From contig JAFIES010000051.1 of NCBI GenBank assembly GCA_020832415.1, positions 1 through 32,745 of the forward strand: a stretch of DNA of 32,745 nt, in the 5' to 3' direction. Below the pieces are notes generated by a model, which was given only the letters and a program-made list of their open reading frames with translations, did not search any database and was not told the DNA's origin. The translations under genes and the position numbers were made by a program. Origin of the DNA: Balneolaceae bacterium. GTDB taxonomy: Bacteria > Bacteroidota > Rhodothermia > Balneolales > Balneolaceae. Shown here in pieces: positions 1 to 7,345 of the stretch (its first letter is position 1; each line of letters starts with the position of its first letter).

Positions 1-1
1 A

Positions 2-115
2 GATCTGAAACATCTCTCAATGGGCATGACGAACGACCTTGAAGTTGCCATTGAAGAGGGGGCTACCATGGTGCGTGTGGGTACTGCAATTTTTGGTGAT
101 CGCAACTATTCATAG
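2..115 (+). CDS. yggS: YggS/PROSC-type PLP homeostasis protein, 3' end only
   Basis: Only the last 37 residues are present; the gene enters from the left edge. The tail has [16 protein letters not shown] followed by [11 protein letters not shown], the C-terminal signature of the YggS/YlmE/PROSC family (E. coli has LSMGMSDDMEAAI and TMVRIGTAIFG). The family is a fold-type III PLP-binding protein that buffers pyridoxal phosphate and affects amino-acid homeostasis. It reads in frame from base 2 to the TAG at 113-115. It is followed on the same strand by two PspB-like genes and a DivIVA gene, which recalls the Gram-positive ylmE-sepF-ylmG-divIVA neighbourhood. The identification is secure despite truncation; catalytic or PLP-lysine residues lie outside the window. 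Confidence 0.9.
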   Translation, partial: DLKHLSMGMTNDLEVAIEEGATMVRVGTAIFGDRNYS

Positions 116-136
116 ACCAGCCATTTTGTTGTAACT

Positions 137-180
137 ATTGATGATCGCAAACGTTATTAAAGCATGCACTTTTCATCAAT
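137..180 (+). terminator. weak hairpin after yggS
   Basis: ATTGATGA at 137-144 is perfectly complementary to TCATCAAT at 173-180, with a 28-base loop, and is followed by a U-rich stretch (tttttatatctt). It lies between the yggS stop and the first PspB-like gene. The stem is AT-rich and the loop long, so it may be a weak terminator or chance. Confidence 0.3.
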
Positions 181-216
181 TTTTATATCTTATTGGTAGA
201 ATAAAAATCACTGTTT

Positions 217-525
217 ATGTCCTCAATAATTTGGGTTTTAATACCGCTTGTTGCCATCATTGGCGCGTATATTATCGACTATCAGAAAAATAAACTGAAA
301 TGGCAGGCAAAAAGCAGTGAGAAAGAGCAGGAGCTTGAGGAGGTCAGGGCTGACATGGAAAAACTTAAAAAGCGCATCGAAAACCTTGAAGCCATAGCCA
401 CTGAAGAACCACTGAGTGGCCTGTACAGCTCTCAACAAACCGGTTTTGCTGCCGAAGATTCGGATTCAATCAAAAAAGAGAATGAACATCGGGCAGCAAA
501 TAAAGCGAAATTAAAAAACAGGTGA
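217..525 (+). CDS. small PspB-like membrane/coiled-coil protein (copy 1)
   Basis: A 102-residue protein with one N-terminal membrane segment (about residues 4-21), then a charged coiled coil (about 25-62) ending in KKRIENLEAIATEEP, then a polar tail. The order (short membrane anchor, coiled coil, R-I-x-x-L-E-x-I-x-x-x-E-x-P) is that of phage-shock protein B, whose E. coli form ends its helix with RIQALESILDAEHP. PspB proteins sit in the inner membrane and help couple envelope stress to the Psp response. No PspC, PspA or PspF is visible here, so a stress role is inference. The gene is 4 bases from a second gene of the same design (530-883), and the pair lies between yggS and a DivIVA gene. Membrane topology is confident, the PspB relation moderate. 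Confidence 0.7.
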   Translation: MSSIIWVLIPLVAIIGAYIIDYQKNKLKWQAKSSEKEQELEEVRADMEKLKKRIENLEAIATEEPLSGLYSSQQTGFAAEDSDSIKKENEHRAANKAKLKNR

Positions 526-529
526 TATT

Positions 530-883
530 ATGGGTGAAGAAGTATTTATCGTAGCAATTGTATTCGGTTCGGTACTCTCTATCGTTTTTTTAGGTATTGT
601 AGGCAGTATCATCAAAGCATGGATTAAACGCGGATCGGGCGGAAACCTCAGCGAAAACAAAGAGTTTCTGGCAGCTCTCAGAGAGTTTAAAGAGAAAACA
701 GAAAAGCGCCTTGAAAACCTCGAGACAATCGTAACGGACGATTCTCCACGTAAAAATGCCACATCTCAAAAAAAACAGGAAACCAAACGGGCCAAAAGCT
801 CTTTAGAGATTGAGATGGATGACGAACCTGAAAATAATTCCCCGAATGAGGGCAGCCGGCTAAAAAATATGCTGAACAGTTAA
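530..883 (+). CDS. small PspB-like membrane/coiled-coil protein (copy 2)
   Basis: A 117-residue protein with a hydrophobic N-terminal segment (about residues 5-28), a basic stop-transfer stretch (KAWIKRG) and a helical region ending EKRLENLETIVTDDSP. That motif mirrors RIENLEAIATEE in the preceding gene, so the two are probably paralogues from a tandem duplication that have diverged in their tails. The C-terminal half is polar, low complexity and rich in K, E and N. It starts 4 bases after the stop of copy 1, implying co-transcription and possibly joint function as a hetero-oligomer. The only family relation I can support is to PspB-like envelope proteins; no enzymatic motif is present. Confidence 0.7.
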   Translation: MGEEVFIVAIVFGSVLSIVFLGIVGSIIKAWIKRGSGGNLSENKEFLAALREFKEKTEKRLENLETIVTDDSPRKNATSQKKQETKRAKSSLEIEMDDEPENNSPNEGSRLKNMLNS

Positions 884-958
884 GATTTTTCTGAACTTCC
901 TTCAGCACAACAGATATAATCATCATACTCCTACAGCAGATCTAGTAAAATATCCCTT

Positions 959-1552
959 ATGAAATTAACAGCCCTTGAAATTAAACAGCAGCAATTTGAA
1001 AAATCACTTCGAGGGTACGATACCACCGAAGTAAATTCCTTTTTAAGCCTGGTTGCCAATGAGTGGGAACATCTTTCCGGAAAAGTTCGCGAACTGGAAA
1101 CCCAGGTGGATAAGATGAACGATAAGCTGAAGCACTACGAACGTGTTGAAGAAGCTCTTCACGAAACACTTCAAACAGCAAAAAATTCAGCTGAAGAGCG
1201 AATGGCAAGTGCCCGTAAAGATGCCGAAAATATCCGTAAAGAGGCTGAACTTGAGGCTGAGTCTATCATACAGGATGCACACACGCAAAGACGTGAAATG
1301 CGGCAGCACATCATACAACTGATCGATAAACGGAATGAAATTGTGCGCAGCATCAGTTCTTTTCTTGAAAATTCCCAGAAAGGCCTCGAACAATTCAACA
1401 CCCAGGATGCCGGACTCTTTACAGTACCCGAATTACCGGAGAAGCCGGAGAAAAAAGCCAAAGCAGAAAAACAGCCTGAAGCCCACAAAGCACCACCGGC
1501 AAACATTCCGGAAACCGATAAAATTGACAACCTGCTTGACGAAATAGATTAA
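959..1552 (+). CDS. DivIVA-domain protein
   Basis: A 197-residue protein whose first about 40 residues (MKLTALEIKQQQFEKSLRGY then DTTEVNSFL) match the DivIVA N-terminal lipid-binding domain (B. subtilis: MPLTPNDIHNKTFTKSFRGYDEDEVNEFL). The rest is a long coiled coil (about 30-145), followed by a Pro/Lys/Glu-rich linker (about 155-180) and a short acidic end. In Gram-positives DivIVA binds curved membrane at poles and septa and recruits partners; members outside that group are less studied. It lies 75 bases after the second PspB-like gene and 18 bases before the purine nucleoside phosphorylase gene, so the genes probably share a transcript. Domain call is confident; the cellular role in this lineage is inference. 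Confidence 0.9.
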   Translation: MKLTALEIKQQQFEKSLRGYDTTEVNSFLSLVANEWEHLSGKVRELETQVDKMNDKLKHYERVEEALHETLQTAKNSAEERMASARKDAENIRKEAELEAESIIQDAHTQRREMRQHIIQLIDKRNEIVRSISSFLENSQKGLEQFNTQDAGLFTVPELPEKPEKKAKAEKQPEAHKAPPANIPETDKIDNLLDEID

Positions 1553-1570
1553 CCGATTTTTAAGACAGAT

Positions 1571-2410
1571 ATGCAACAGATAGACAGTGTAGAAACCTTC
1601 AGAAAAAAACGAGATGAAGCCCTCCGGCACATTCAATCCATTACTGATTTAAGGCCAAATTATATGCTTATTCTAGGCACGGGCCTGGGACAGCTTGCCG
1701 ATGAAATGGATATTGAAATTGAGATACCCTACAATGAAATTCCCCACTTTCCTGTATCAACTGTGGAGAGCCACGCAGGCAAGCTGCTTTTCGGGCAGCT
1801 TGGCGGCAAGCAAGTGGTGGCCATGCAGGGCCGTTTTCATTTCTATGAGGGATATACCATGCAGCAAATTGCTTTTCCGGTTCGGGTTTTAAAAGCCAAC
1901 GGAGCCGACACACTTTTTGTGAGCAACGCCTGCGGGGGCATGAATCCCAATTACAAGCGTGGTGATATCATGCTGATTTGTGACCACATTAATATGCTGG
2001 GGGATAACCCTCTCATCGGGCCAAATGATGATGAACTCGGACCGCGATTTCCCGACATGAGCGATCCTTACACAGAGCGCCTCAGGGAAATTGCACAAAC
2101 CGTTGCTCTCGAAGAGGCCATCGCCATGCACCAGGGTGTATATGTGGCACTGAGCGGCCCGATGCTTGAAACAAAATCAGAGTATCGCTTTCTTCGCTTA
2201 ATTGGCGCAGACGTTGTAGGGATGAGTACCGTTCCCGAAGTAATTTCTGCCGTGCACATGGGAATGGATGTACTTGGTATTTCAGTAATTACAGATGAAT
2301 GTTTTCCGGATGCACTGGAACCGGTAAACATGGAAGACATTTTAAATGCAGCCGCAATGGCCGAGCCAAAGATGACAAAAGTGATCATTCGGGTGCTCGA
2401 AAAACTGTAA
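1571..2410 (+). CDS. punA: purine nucleoside phosphorylase, trimeric (PNP/MTAP) family
   Basis: Phosphorolyses purine (deoxy)nucleosides to base and (deoxy)ribose-1-phosphate in purine salvage. At 279 residues it has the usual length. Family motifs appear in order: GTGLG (36-40, phosphate loop), SHAG (67-70), QGRFHFYEG (86-94), SNACGG (118-123), GPMLET with Glu200 (base contact) and GMST (217-220, sugar/phosphate). Where human PNP has Asn243 in ITN, this protein reads ITDE with Asp242, as in MTAP-like members, which could widen specificity toward 6-amino purines (inference). It starts 18 bases after the divIVA stop and is probably the last gene of that run. Confidence 0.93.
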   Translation: MQQIDSVETFRKKRDEALRHIQSITDLRPNYMLILGTGLGQLADEMDIEIEIPYNEIPHFPVSTVESHAGKLLFGQLGGKQVVAMQGRFHFYEGYTMQQIAFPVRVLKANGADTLFVSNACGGMNPNYKRGDIMLICDHINMLGDNPLIGPNDDELGPRFPDMSDPYTERLREIAQTVALEEAIAMHQGVYVALSGPMLETKSEYRFLRLIGADVVGMSTVPEVISAVHMGMDVLGISVITDECFPDALEPVNMEDILNAAAMAEPKMTKVIIRVLEKL

Positions 2411-2419
2411 TACCATTCT

Positions 2420-2450
2420 TCTTTCCGGGCTGTTATTCTAATAGGAAAGA
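2420..2450 (+). terminator. possible weak terminator after PNP gene
   Basis: TCTTTCC (2420-2426) pairs with GGAAAGA (2444-2450) across a 17-base loop just after the PNP stop codon. The following bases (tcgtatttta) are only moderately U-rich. Confidence 0.3.
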
Positions 2451-2464
2451 TCGTATTTTACGCT

Positions 2465-2491
2465 TGTAATTAAATTCGGAATTTAGTTACA
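2465..2491. promoter_or_regulatory. 27-bp near-perfect dyad, operator candidate
   Basis: TGTAATTAAATTC at 2465-2477 and GAATTTAGTTACA at 2479-2491 are reverse complements around a single central G, with 12 of 13 pairs matching (T2470/G2486 is the exception). The one-base centre cannot form a normal RNA hairpin loop, so a dimeric DNA-binding protein site is more likely than a terminator. It lies 35 bases upstream of the acidic-protein start codon at 2527. No regulator gene is adjacent. Confidence 0.55.
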
Positions 2492-2526
2492 TAGAACAAC
2501 CATTAATTTATTTAGCACATCACTGA

Positions 2527-3309
2527 ATGAGCTTAGACGGTTTTGACGAAGGCCCCATCTGGAATGAACATCAATGGGAGTCTCACCTTGACGAAATCGA
2601 AAAACGCAGCGAGCAGCTTAGGCGCTTTATCACCTCTGACCCTAAAGGAAACACTCCACGCTGGATAACTCTTCTTCAGGAAAGTTTAGACGAGCTGGAT
2701 GCAGTTGAGGCATTTATTGAGGAAGAGCTGTTACTCGACGAAGCGTACTTCCCCGAAGACGAAGACGACTGGGAAGATGATGAAGATGAGTTTGAAGATG
2801 ACGATTTCTTCTTTCGAAATTCTATCTACCCGTTCGATTCGTATGAAGAAGATGAAGACGACGACGATTTCGATTACGGCGAAGACTGGAAAGAGCTCAG
2901 CGATGATTTTACCCTCTCCGATTACGGCTCCATCGAGAATCTGGAAGTTTATAAAGATGCCCGTAGTTATGCCGTTGATGTACTAAAGTGGGCCGAAAAC
3001 ATTCCTTCACACCTGCAAACCAAACAGGTGCACGAATTTATCATCAATGTTCTGAAAATAAGTGCCAAACTTGCAGGTGGCTACTCATTTGGATTTGAGC
3101 AGGATGTACTTGGCGGTAATATCGCCTATACAAAAAAAGCCCTGTACAGTGCCAATAATGCACTTAACTACCTTCAGCACATGAAGAAAGAGCCTTTTAT
3201 AGTTCCTTCAATCTATGCCAAGCTTCACGGCAGGCTATTTGAAATACGGAATGATATTGGTGTTTATGTACAGGAAATGCGCGACCGTTTCCAGCTTGGG
3301 TTTGAATAA
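2527..3309 (+). CDS. acidic protein with probable C-terminal four-helix domain; function unknown
   Basis: A 260-residue cytosolic protein with no signal peptide or membrane segment. Residues 1-72 are helical and charged. Residues about 76-125 are almost pure Asp/Glu with aromatic interruptions. From about 138 to the end is an ordered helical domain (LEVYKDARSYAVDVL, ENIPSHLQ, KISAKLAGGYSFG, YTKKALYSANNALNYL). The pattern L-x-V-Y-K-x-A, then I-P, then A-x-L-A-x-G, then a helix of Ala-rich heptads resembles the S23/Avd four-helix bundle family, but sequence similarity is loose and this is inference. It ends 13 bases from the convergent decarboxylase gene. It is not recognised as a named protein; the acidic block could mimic nucleic acid or bind basic partners. 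Confidence 0.75.
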   Translation: MSLDGFDEGPIWNEHQWESHLDEIEKRSEQLRRFITSDPKGNTPRWITLLQESLDELDAVEAFIEEELLLDEAYFPEDEDDWEDDEDEFEDDDFFFRNSIYPFDSYEEDEDDDDFDYGEDWKELSDDFTLSDYGSIENLEVYKDARSYAVDVLKWAENIPSHLQTKQVHEFIINVLKISAKLAGGYSFGFEQDVLGGNIAYTKKALYSANNALNYLQHMKKEPFIVPSIYAKLHGRLFEIRNDIGVYVQEMRDRFQLGFE

Positions 3310-3322
3310 ACCCTCTGCCCGT

Positions 3323-4777
3323 TTATAAACTCTTCAGCAGTTCCTCTTTTTTCTCCCTCAATACCGAGAGAAGTGTGTCAACTTCGGAAAGATGTGTTCT
3401 GGCTGATAATATAGCTGCCCGAAAGAAAAACCTGCCCCCAATCTGGGTGGTTGAAAGAAATATCCGGCCATCTTCAAGCAGTAGTTTGTGCAGGCTTCTG
3501 TTCAATTCATCATTTACTATCTCATCCGGATCGGGTGTCCACCTGAACATCACCACACTAAGCTGAGGTGCCGGACCTGTCTCAATCTGATCCATCTCTT
3601 CCAGTTTCTCACTGAGATATTTCGCAAGCAGCAGTTTCTCCTCCAGTGCTGCCCTTAATGCAGTTATACCATGGATTTTCAGTGGCAGCCACATCCGCAC
3701 CGCCCTGAAGTGTTTACTTAGCTCAGGAGAAATTTCGGCCGGAGAGTACATTCCTGAATCCACCTTGGTATCATTCATATAACTGGCTTCGAACCGATGG
3801 GAAAAAGCAATTTTTTTAGCCTCTTTTACCAACAAAGCGCCGGTTCCATAAGGCAAAAACAGCCCTTTATGCGGGTCCACCACCAGCGAATCCGACTCTT
3901 CAATTCCCTTCAACATCCTTTTGCCTTTCTCAGTGAGCATAAAGAATCCGCCATAAGCCGCATCCACATGAAACCACAGTCCATGCTTTCGTGCTATCAC
4001 TGCAATATCGGCAAGAGGATCCACTGCACCTGCATCTGTTGAGCCGGCAGAGGCAACAATCAGCCAGGGAATTAATCCCCCGTTCAAATCCTCCGAAATC
4101 GCTTCATCAAGTTTTTCCGGCACCATTCTGAACTGATCGTCCATCGGTATATATCGATGCACACATTCACTCATTCCTGCAATATTAAGCGCCCGTGCAA
4201 CGCAATGGTGTGTTTGCGCAGTGATGTACACCACAGCTTTCGAGAAATCTGCAGCTTTCAGCTTTTTACTATCCCGGGCAGCTACAATTGCCGTAAGGTT
4301 AGCATGGCTGCCGCCGGAAGCCAGGTAACCACCACTTGTTTCAGGATATCCAAAAAGTTCAGCAAGCCAGTATATCATCCTTGTTTCAAGAGCTACCGCA
4401 CCCGGTGATGACGAGTAGACACCGGCGTATCTGTTTGTAACTGCCGCCAGGTAATCTCCAATTGCTGCCACCGACAGCCCTCCTCCGGGTATGTAACCGA
4501 AATGCCTGCCCGAGGTGAGGTTCAGGCCGGGTGGAACAACCTGATCACCAAATATTTTGAGTGCCTCTCCGGGCAAAACACCCGCTTCAGTAATGGGATC
4601 CTCAAGAAGAGTGTTCACAACATTTTTAGTGAAAGGAGTATAGGCCGGAGCATCTTGCTGCTCGTCTAAAAACTGATTGCTATACTGAACGGCCAGTTTC
4701 TGCAGTAACTCTCTTTCATCACGCAAGGGTTCAAGCTGCCTGCTAAGCTTTTCAAGCTGTACTAATCTGTTTTCCAT
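3323..4777 (-). CDS. group II PLP-dependent amino-acid decarboxylase
   Basis: A 484-residue fold-type I PLP enzyme of the aromatic-amino-acid/glutamate/histidine decarboxylase family. Visible motifs are ASGGSHAN (153-160, cofactor phosphate), a ring-stacking His in QTHHC (190-191), HVDAAYGG (270-277) with Asp272 for the pyridine nitrogen, and DPHKG (301-305) with Lys304 as the Schiff-base lysine. It removes CO2 from an amino acid to yield an amine; the substrate cannot be read from the sequence, though overall it looks more like the aromatic or 2,4-diaminobutyrate group than GadB. No signal peptide. It stands alone on the minus strand, divergent from the chitinase and convergent with the acidic-protein gene. 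Confidence 0.92.
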   Translation of the reverse strand: MENRLVQLEKLSRQLEPLRDERELLQKLAVQYSNQFLDEQQDAPAYTPFTKNVVNTLLEDPITEAGVLPGEALKIFGDQVVPPGLNLTSGRHFGYIPGGGLSVAAIGDYLAAVTNRYAGVYSSSPGAVALETRMIYWLAELFGYPETSGGYLASGGSHANLTAIVAARDSKKLKAADFSKAVVYITAQTHHCVARALNIAGMSECVHRYIPMDDQFRMVPEKLDEAISEDLNGGLIPWLIVASAGSTDAGAVDPLADIAVIARKHGLWFHVDAAYGGFFMLTEKGKRMLKGIEESDSLVVDPHKGLFLPYGTGALLVKEAKKIAFSHRFEASYMNDTKVDSGMYSPAEISPELSKHFRAVRMWLPLKIHGITALRAALEEKLLLAKYLSEKLEEMDQIETGPAPQLSVVMFRWTPDPDEIVNDELNRSLHKLLLEDGRIFLSTTQIGGRFFFRAAILSARTHLSEVDTLLSVLREKKEELLKSL

Positions 4778-4853
4778 CGATTGGAAATTCCGTCTGTTTC
4801 TGAATGATTTACTATTTCCATGAATATCGGCAAAATTTTGGGCATCTTTCAGG

Positions 4854-4882
4854 TTGAATGGTCAATCATCTGTGCCATTCAA
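4854..4882. promoter_or_regulatory. 8-bp inverted repeat in divergent promoter region
   Basis: TTGAATGG (4854-4861) and CCATTCAA (4875-4882) are perfect inverted repeats with a 13-base spacer, midway between the decarboxylase start (4777, minus) and the chitinase start (4926, plus). It could be a shared operator; evidence is limited to symmetry and position. Confidence 0.35.
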
Positions 4883-4925
4883 AAAATGGTTCAAACAGTT
4901 ACATTACATCGATTGATCTTTTTCT

Positions 4926-6125
4926 ATGATGACACACAATCAAACCTATTTTCACTCACTGTTTTTGTCACTTTTTATCATTGTCTCTTTGGCGTTTACT
5001 CCGCCTGAAAAGCTATCAGCGGAGAGTAACATCACCAATCTAAATAAAAATGGCACCGAGGATTACAAAATCATCGGGTATGTGGCAGGATGGAGGCAGG
5101 GATGGACAACGGCTGACATCGACGCCAAAAAACTTACCCACATCAACTATGCATTTGCTGATATTGTTGATGGCAGGGTAACTGAATTAAACGATAATGA
5201 TGCACACAATTTTCTTGTGCTCGATTCTCTCCGGACAGAAAACCCTGATCTAAAACTTTTAATTTCAGTAGGCGGCTGGACCCGTTCCACTTTCTTTTCT
5301 GATGCTGCCCTTACGGAAGAGTCCCGCCGTATATTTGCAGAAAGTGCCATTGAATATATGCTGAGGCACAATCTCGATGGTGTTGATCTTGACTGGGAAT
5401 ATCCCGGCCACCCGGGAGCGGGCAATGTTTACCGGGAAGCAGACAAACAGAACTTCACGTTGATGCTCAGAGAGCTGCGCCGGCAGCTTGATGAACAGAC
5501 CATTGCCGATGGGAGAGAAGAGAACCCCTATCTGCTGACAATTGCCACCGGAGCCAGCAAGGGGTTTTTGGAGAATACCGAAATGCATCTTGCCCATCAA
5601 TATCTCGATTTTATCAATGTGATGACTTATGATTATCACACGGGCGGTTCTCCTGTGGCGGGCCATCACACAAATCTTTATCCAAACCAGAGTGTTCACT
5701 TTACCGGCCCCTCGGCCGATCAATCCATTCAGTGGCATATCGATGCCGGCATTCCATCAGAAAAACTTGTATTGGGTGTGGCATTCTATGGGCGCTACTG
5801 GACGGAAGTTCGGCCGGAAAATAACGGGCTTTATCAGTTTGCTCCCGGCAGTGACCGGGGTACGTATCGTTTTGATGAACTTCGCGATGATTTTGTCAGC
5901 CGGAATGGATTTACCCGGTTTTGGGATGATGAGGCCAAAGCTCCCTATTTGTGGAACCCCGATAGCCAAAAACTTATTTCCTACGATGATGAAGAGTCTA
6001 TTAGGTACAAAAGCCACTACATAAAAGCACGCGGGCTTGGCGGAGCAATGTTTTGGGAGTACAGCAATAACTTTGGGCTTGAGCTGCTCAACACACTTTA
6101 TAATGAGTTAATTTTGAACCCTTAA
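4926..6125 (+). CDS. secreted GH18 chitinase
   Basis: A 399-residue glycoside hydrolase family 18 enzyme. It has an N-terminal signal sequence (hydrophobic about 10-24) and a single TIM-barrel domain from about residue 47 (YKIIGYVAGW). LLISVGGW (111-118) forms barrel strand 3, DGVDLDWEYP (151-160) is the catalytic DxxDxDxE motif with Glu158 as acid, FINVMTYDYH is strand 6, and GGAMFWEYS near the end carries the floor Trp. It retains chitin chains by substrate-assisted cleavage. No chitin-binding module or C-terminal type IX sorting domain is seen. Two Met codons (4926 and 4929) are possible starts. It ends 24 bases before the MscS gene on the same strand. Confidence 0.95.
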   Translation: MMTHNQTYFHSLFLSLFIIVSLAFTPPEKLSAESNITNLNKNGTEDYKIIGYVAGWRQGWTTADIDAKKLTHINYAFADIVDGRVTELNDNDAHNFLVLDSLRTENPDLKLLISVGGWTRSTFFSDAALTEESRRIFAESAIEYMLRHNLDGVDLDWEYPGHPGAGNVYREADKQNFTLMLRELRRQLDEQTIADGREENPYLLTIATGASKGFLENTEMHLAHQYLDFINVMTYDYHTGGSPVAGHHTNLYPNQSVHFTGPSADQSIQWHIDAGIPSEKLVLGVAFYGRYWTEVRPENNGLYQFAPGSDRGTYRFDELRDDFVSRNGFTRFWDDEAKAPYLWNPDSQKLISYDDEESIRYKSHYIKARGLGGAMFWEYSNNFGLELLNTLYNELILNP

Positions 6126-6149
6126 GTTCTACTCTCTTAATAATCTCTT

Positions 6150-7274
6150 ATGGATATACTTACAGAACCGGCCGAATATGTATTTGCTGGCAACGAACTC
6201 TGGAGAATTTTGGCTCTTGTAGCTATTATTGCTCTCTCACTATTTTTTGGAAAAGTTCTCAAGTTTTTTCTATCTCGTTTAAAGCCAAAATTGGAAGCCC
6301 GCAACCAAAAGCTCCTGGCTATTGCCGCGGAATCGGCATCCATGTCGGTTACATTTCTCTTTTTTGCCTTTGGCCTTCGAATTGGAATCTCATTTTTGCA
6401 TGTGCCTGATGGATTTCAAAGCCTTCTTTTCACAACGCTTTCGCTACTGATTGTGCTTGCAATCGGGCATTTTGCGTACCGTCAGGTTGATGTAATTGAT
6501 GCATGGCTAAAAGGCTTTGCCAAAGACGATTCCGTGAACATCGATATGATGCTGATCCCCATTGTTGGCAAATCCATTCGTGTGGCTGTTGTTATCCTGG
6601 TGATATTACAGGCGGCACAAATCATGAGTGATCAGCCTATAACCAGCATACTTGCCGGTATTGGAATTGGAGGCCTTGCACTTGGCCTTGCTGCGCAGGA
6701 TACCATCCGAAACTTCTTTGGCTCTCTGATGATCTTTGCCGACAAACCCTTTAATGTTGGTGAACTTATCAATCTCGATAATCAGCTTGGTGTTGTAGCT
6801 GAGGTTGGTGTTCGAACTACAAAAATACGCACTCTCGACAATCATATGCTAACCGTACCCAATGGAAATCTTGCCAATATGACGATCCACAACATCGGTA
6901 AGCGGAATTTTATCCGCAGGGTTTTTGATGTTACCATCACCTACGATACTCCACCTGCAAAAGTAGATCGCGCCCTGGAAATCCTCAAAGATATTCTCGA
7001 TAACCACGAGGGCATGAATCCCGATTTTCCACCACGTGTATTTTTTGATGATCTGAATGCGGATTCACTCAATCTCAAAGTATTTTACTGGTTCCATCCA
7101 CCCGATTATTGGGAGTACATGGTATTTACCGAATGGGTGAACCGTGAGATCTTCAGGCGTTTTAATGAAGAGGGGATCGACTTTGCCTTCCCAACACAGA
7201 CCATACACCTTGCCGGAGATAAAAAACGTCCCCTGAATATTGGCTTAGAGGAGAAGAAAAAGAGTGATTCTTAA
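6150..7274 (+). CDS. MscS-family mechanosensitive channel
   Basis: A 374-residue inner-membrane channel that opens under membrane tension to release solutes on osmotic downshift. Hydrophobic segments lie at about 18-40, 64-84, 91-111 and 140-157. The pore helix TM3 follows at about 165-185 (ILAGIGIGGLALGLAAQDT), then NFFGSLMIFADKPFNVGELI, the classic MscS signature. The cytosolic beta domain (TKIRTLDNHMLTVPNG) and an alpha/beta C-terminal cage follow. It starts 24 bases after the chitinase stop and may be co-transcribed with it, though the functions are unrelated. It converges on the M14 peptidase gene, with a strong hairpin in between. Confidence 0.93.
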   Translation: MDILTEPAEYVFAGNELWRILALVAIIALSLFFGKVLKFFLSRLKPKLEARNQKLLAIAAESASMSVTFLFFAFGLRIGISFLHVPDGFQSLLFTTLSLLIVLAIGHFAYRQVDVIDAWLKGFAKDDSVNIDMMLIPIVGKSIRVAVVILVILQAAQIMSDQPITSILAGIGIGGLALGLAAQDTIRNFFGSLMIFADKPFNVGELINLDNQLGVVAEVGVRTTKIRTLDNHMLTVPNGNLANMTIHNIGKRNFIRRVFDVTITYDTPPAKVDRALEILKDILDNHEGMNPDFPPRVFFDDLNADSLNLKVFYWFHPPDYWEYMVFTEWVNREIFRRFNEEGIDFAFPTQTIHLAGDKKRPLNIGLEEKKKSDS

Positions 7275-7292
7275 ATATCCTGATTGAAATAG

Positions 7293-7324
7293 AATCCCTT
7301 CCGGCATTCCGGCCGGAAGGGATT
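7293..7324. terminator. 13-bp hairpin between convergent genes
   Basis: AATCCCTTCCGGC (7293-7305) and GCCGGAAGGGATT (7312-7324) form a perfect 13-bp GC-rich stem with a 6-base loop, between the MscS stop (7274) and the M14 peptidase stop (7346, minus). It can serve both directions. Neither side has a good U-tract, so it may act as an mRNA 3'-end stabiliser or a factor-assisted terminator. Confidence 0.7.
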
Positions 7325-7345
7325 GAGTGAAAAATTATTTCAATT

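Noticed and set aside
1171-1530. 119-residue minus-strand frame
   Set aside because: Antisense shadow of the DivIVA coiled coil, with a Ser/Ala/Leu-rich composition produced by the opposite strand.
2699-2986. 95-residue Lys/Met/Thr-rich frame on the plus strand
   Set aside because: It is the +1 shadow of the Asp/Glu-rich block (GAC/GAA repeats) of the acidic protein.
5265-5738. 157-residue minus-strand frame
   Set aside because: Lies wholly antisense to the conserved chitinase catalytic domain and has no recognisable motif.
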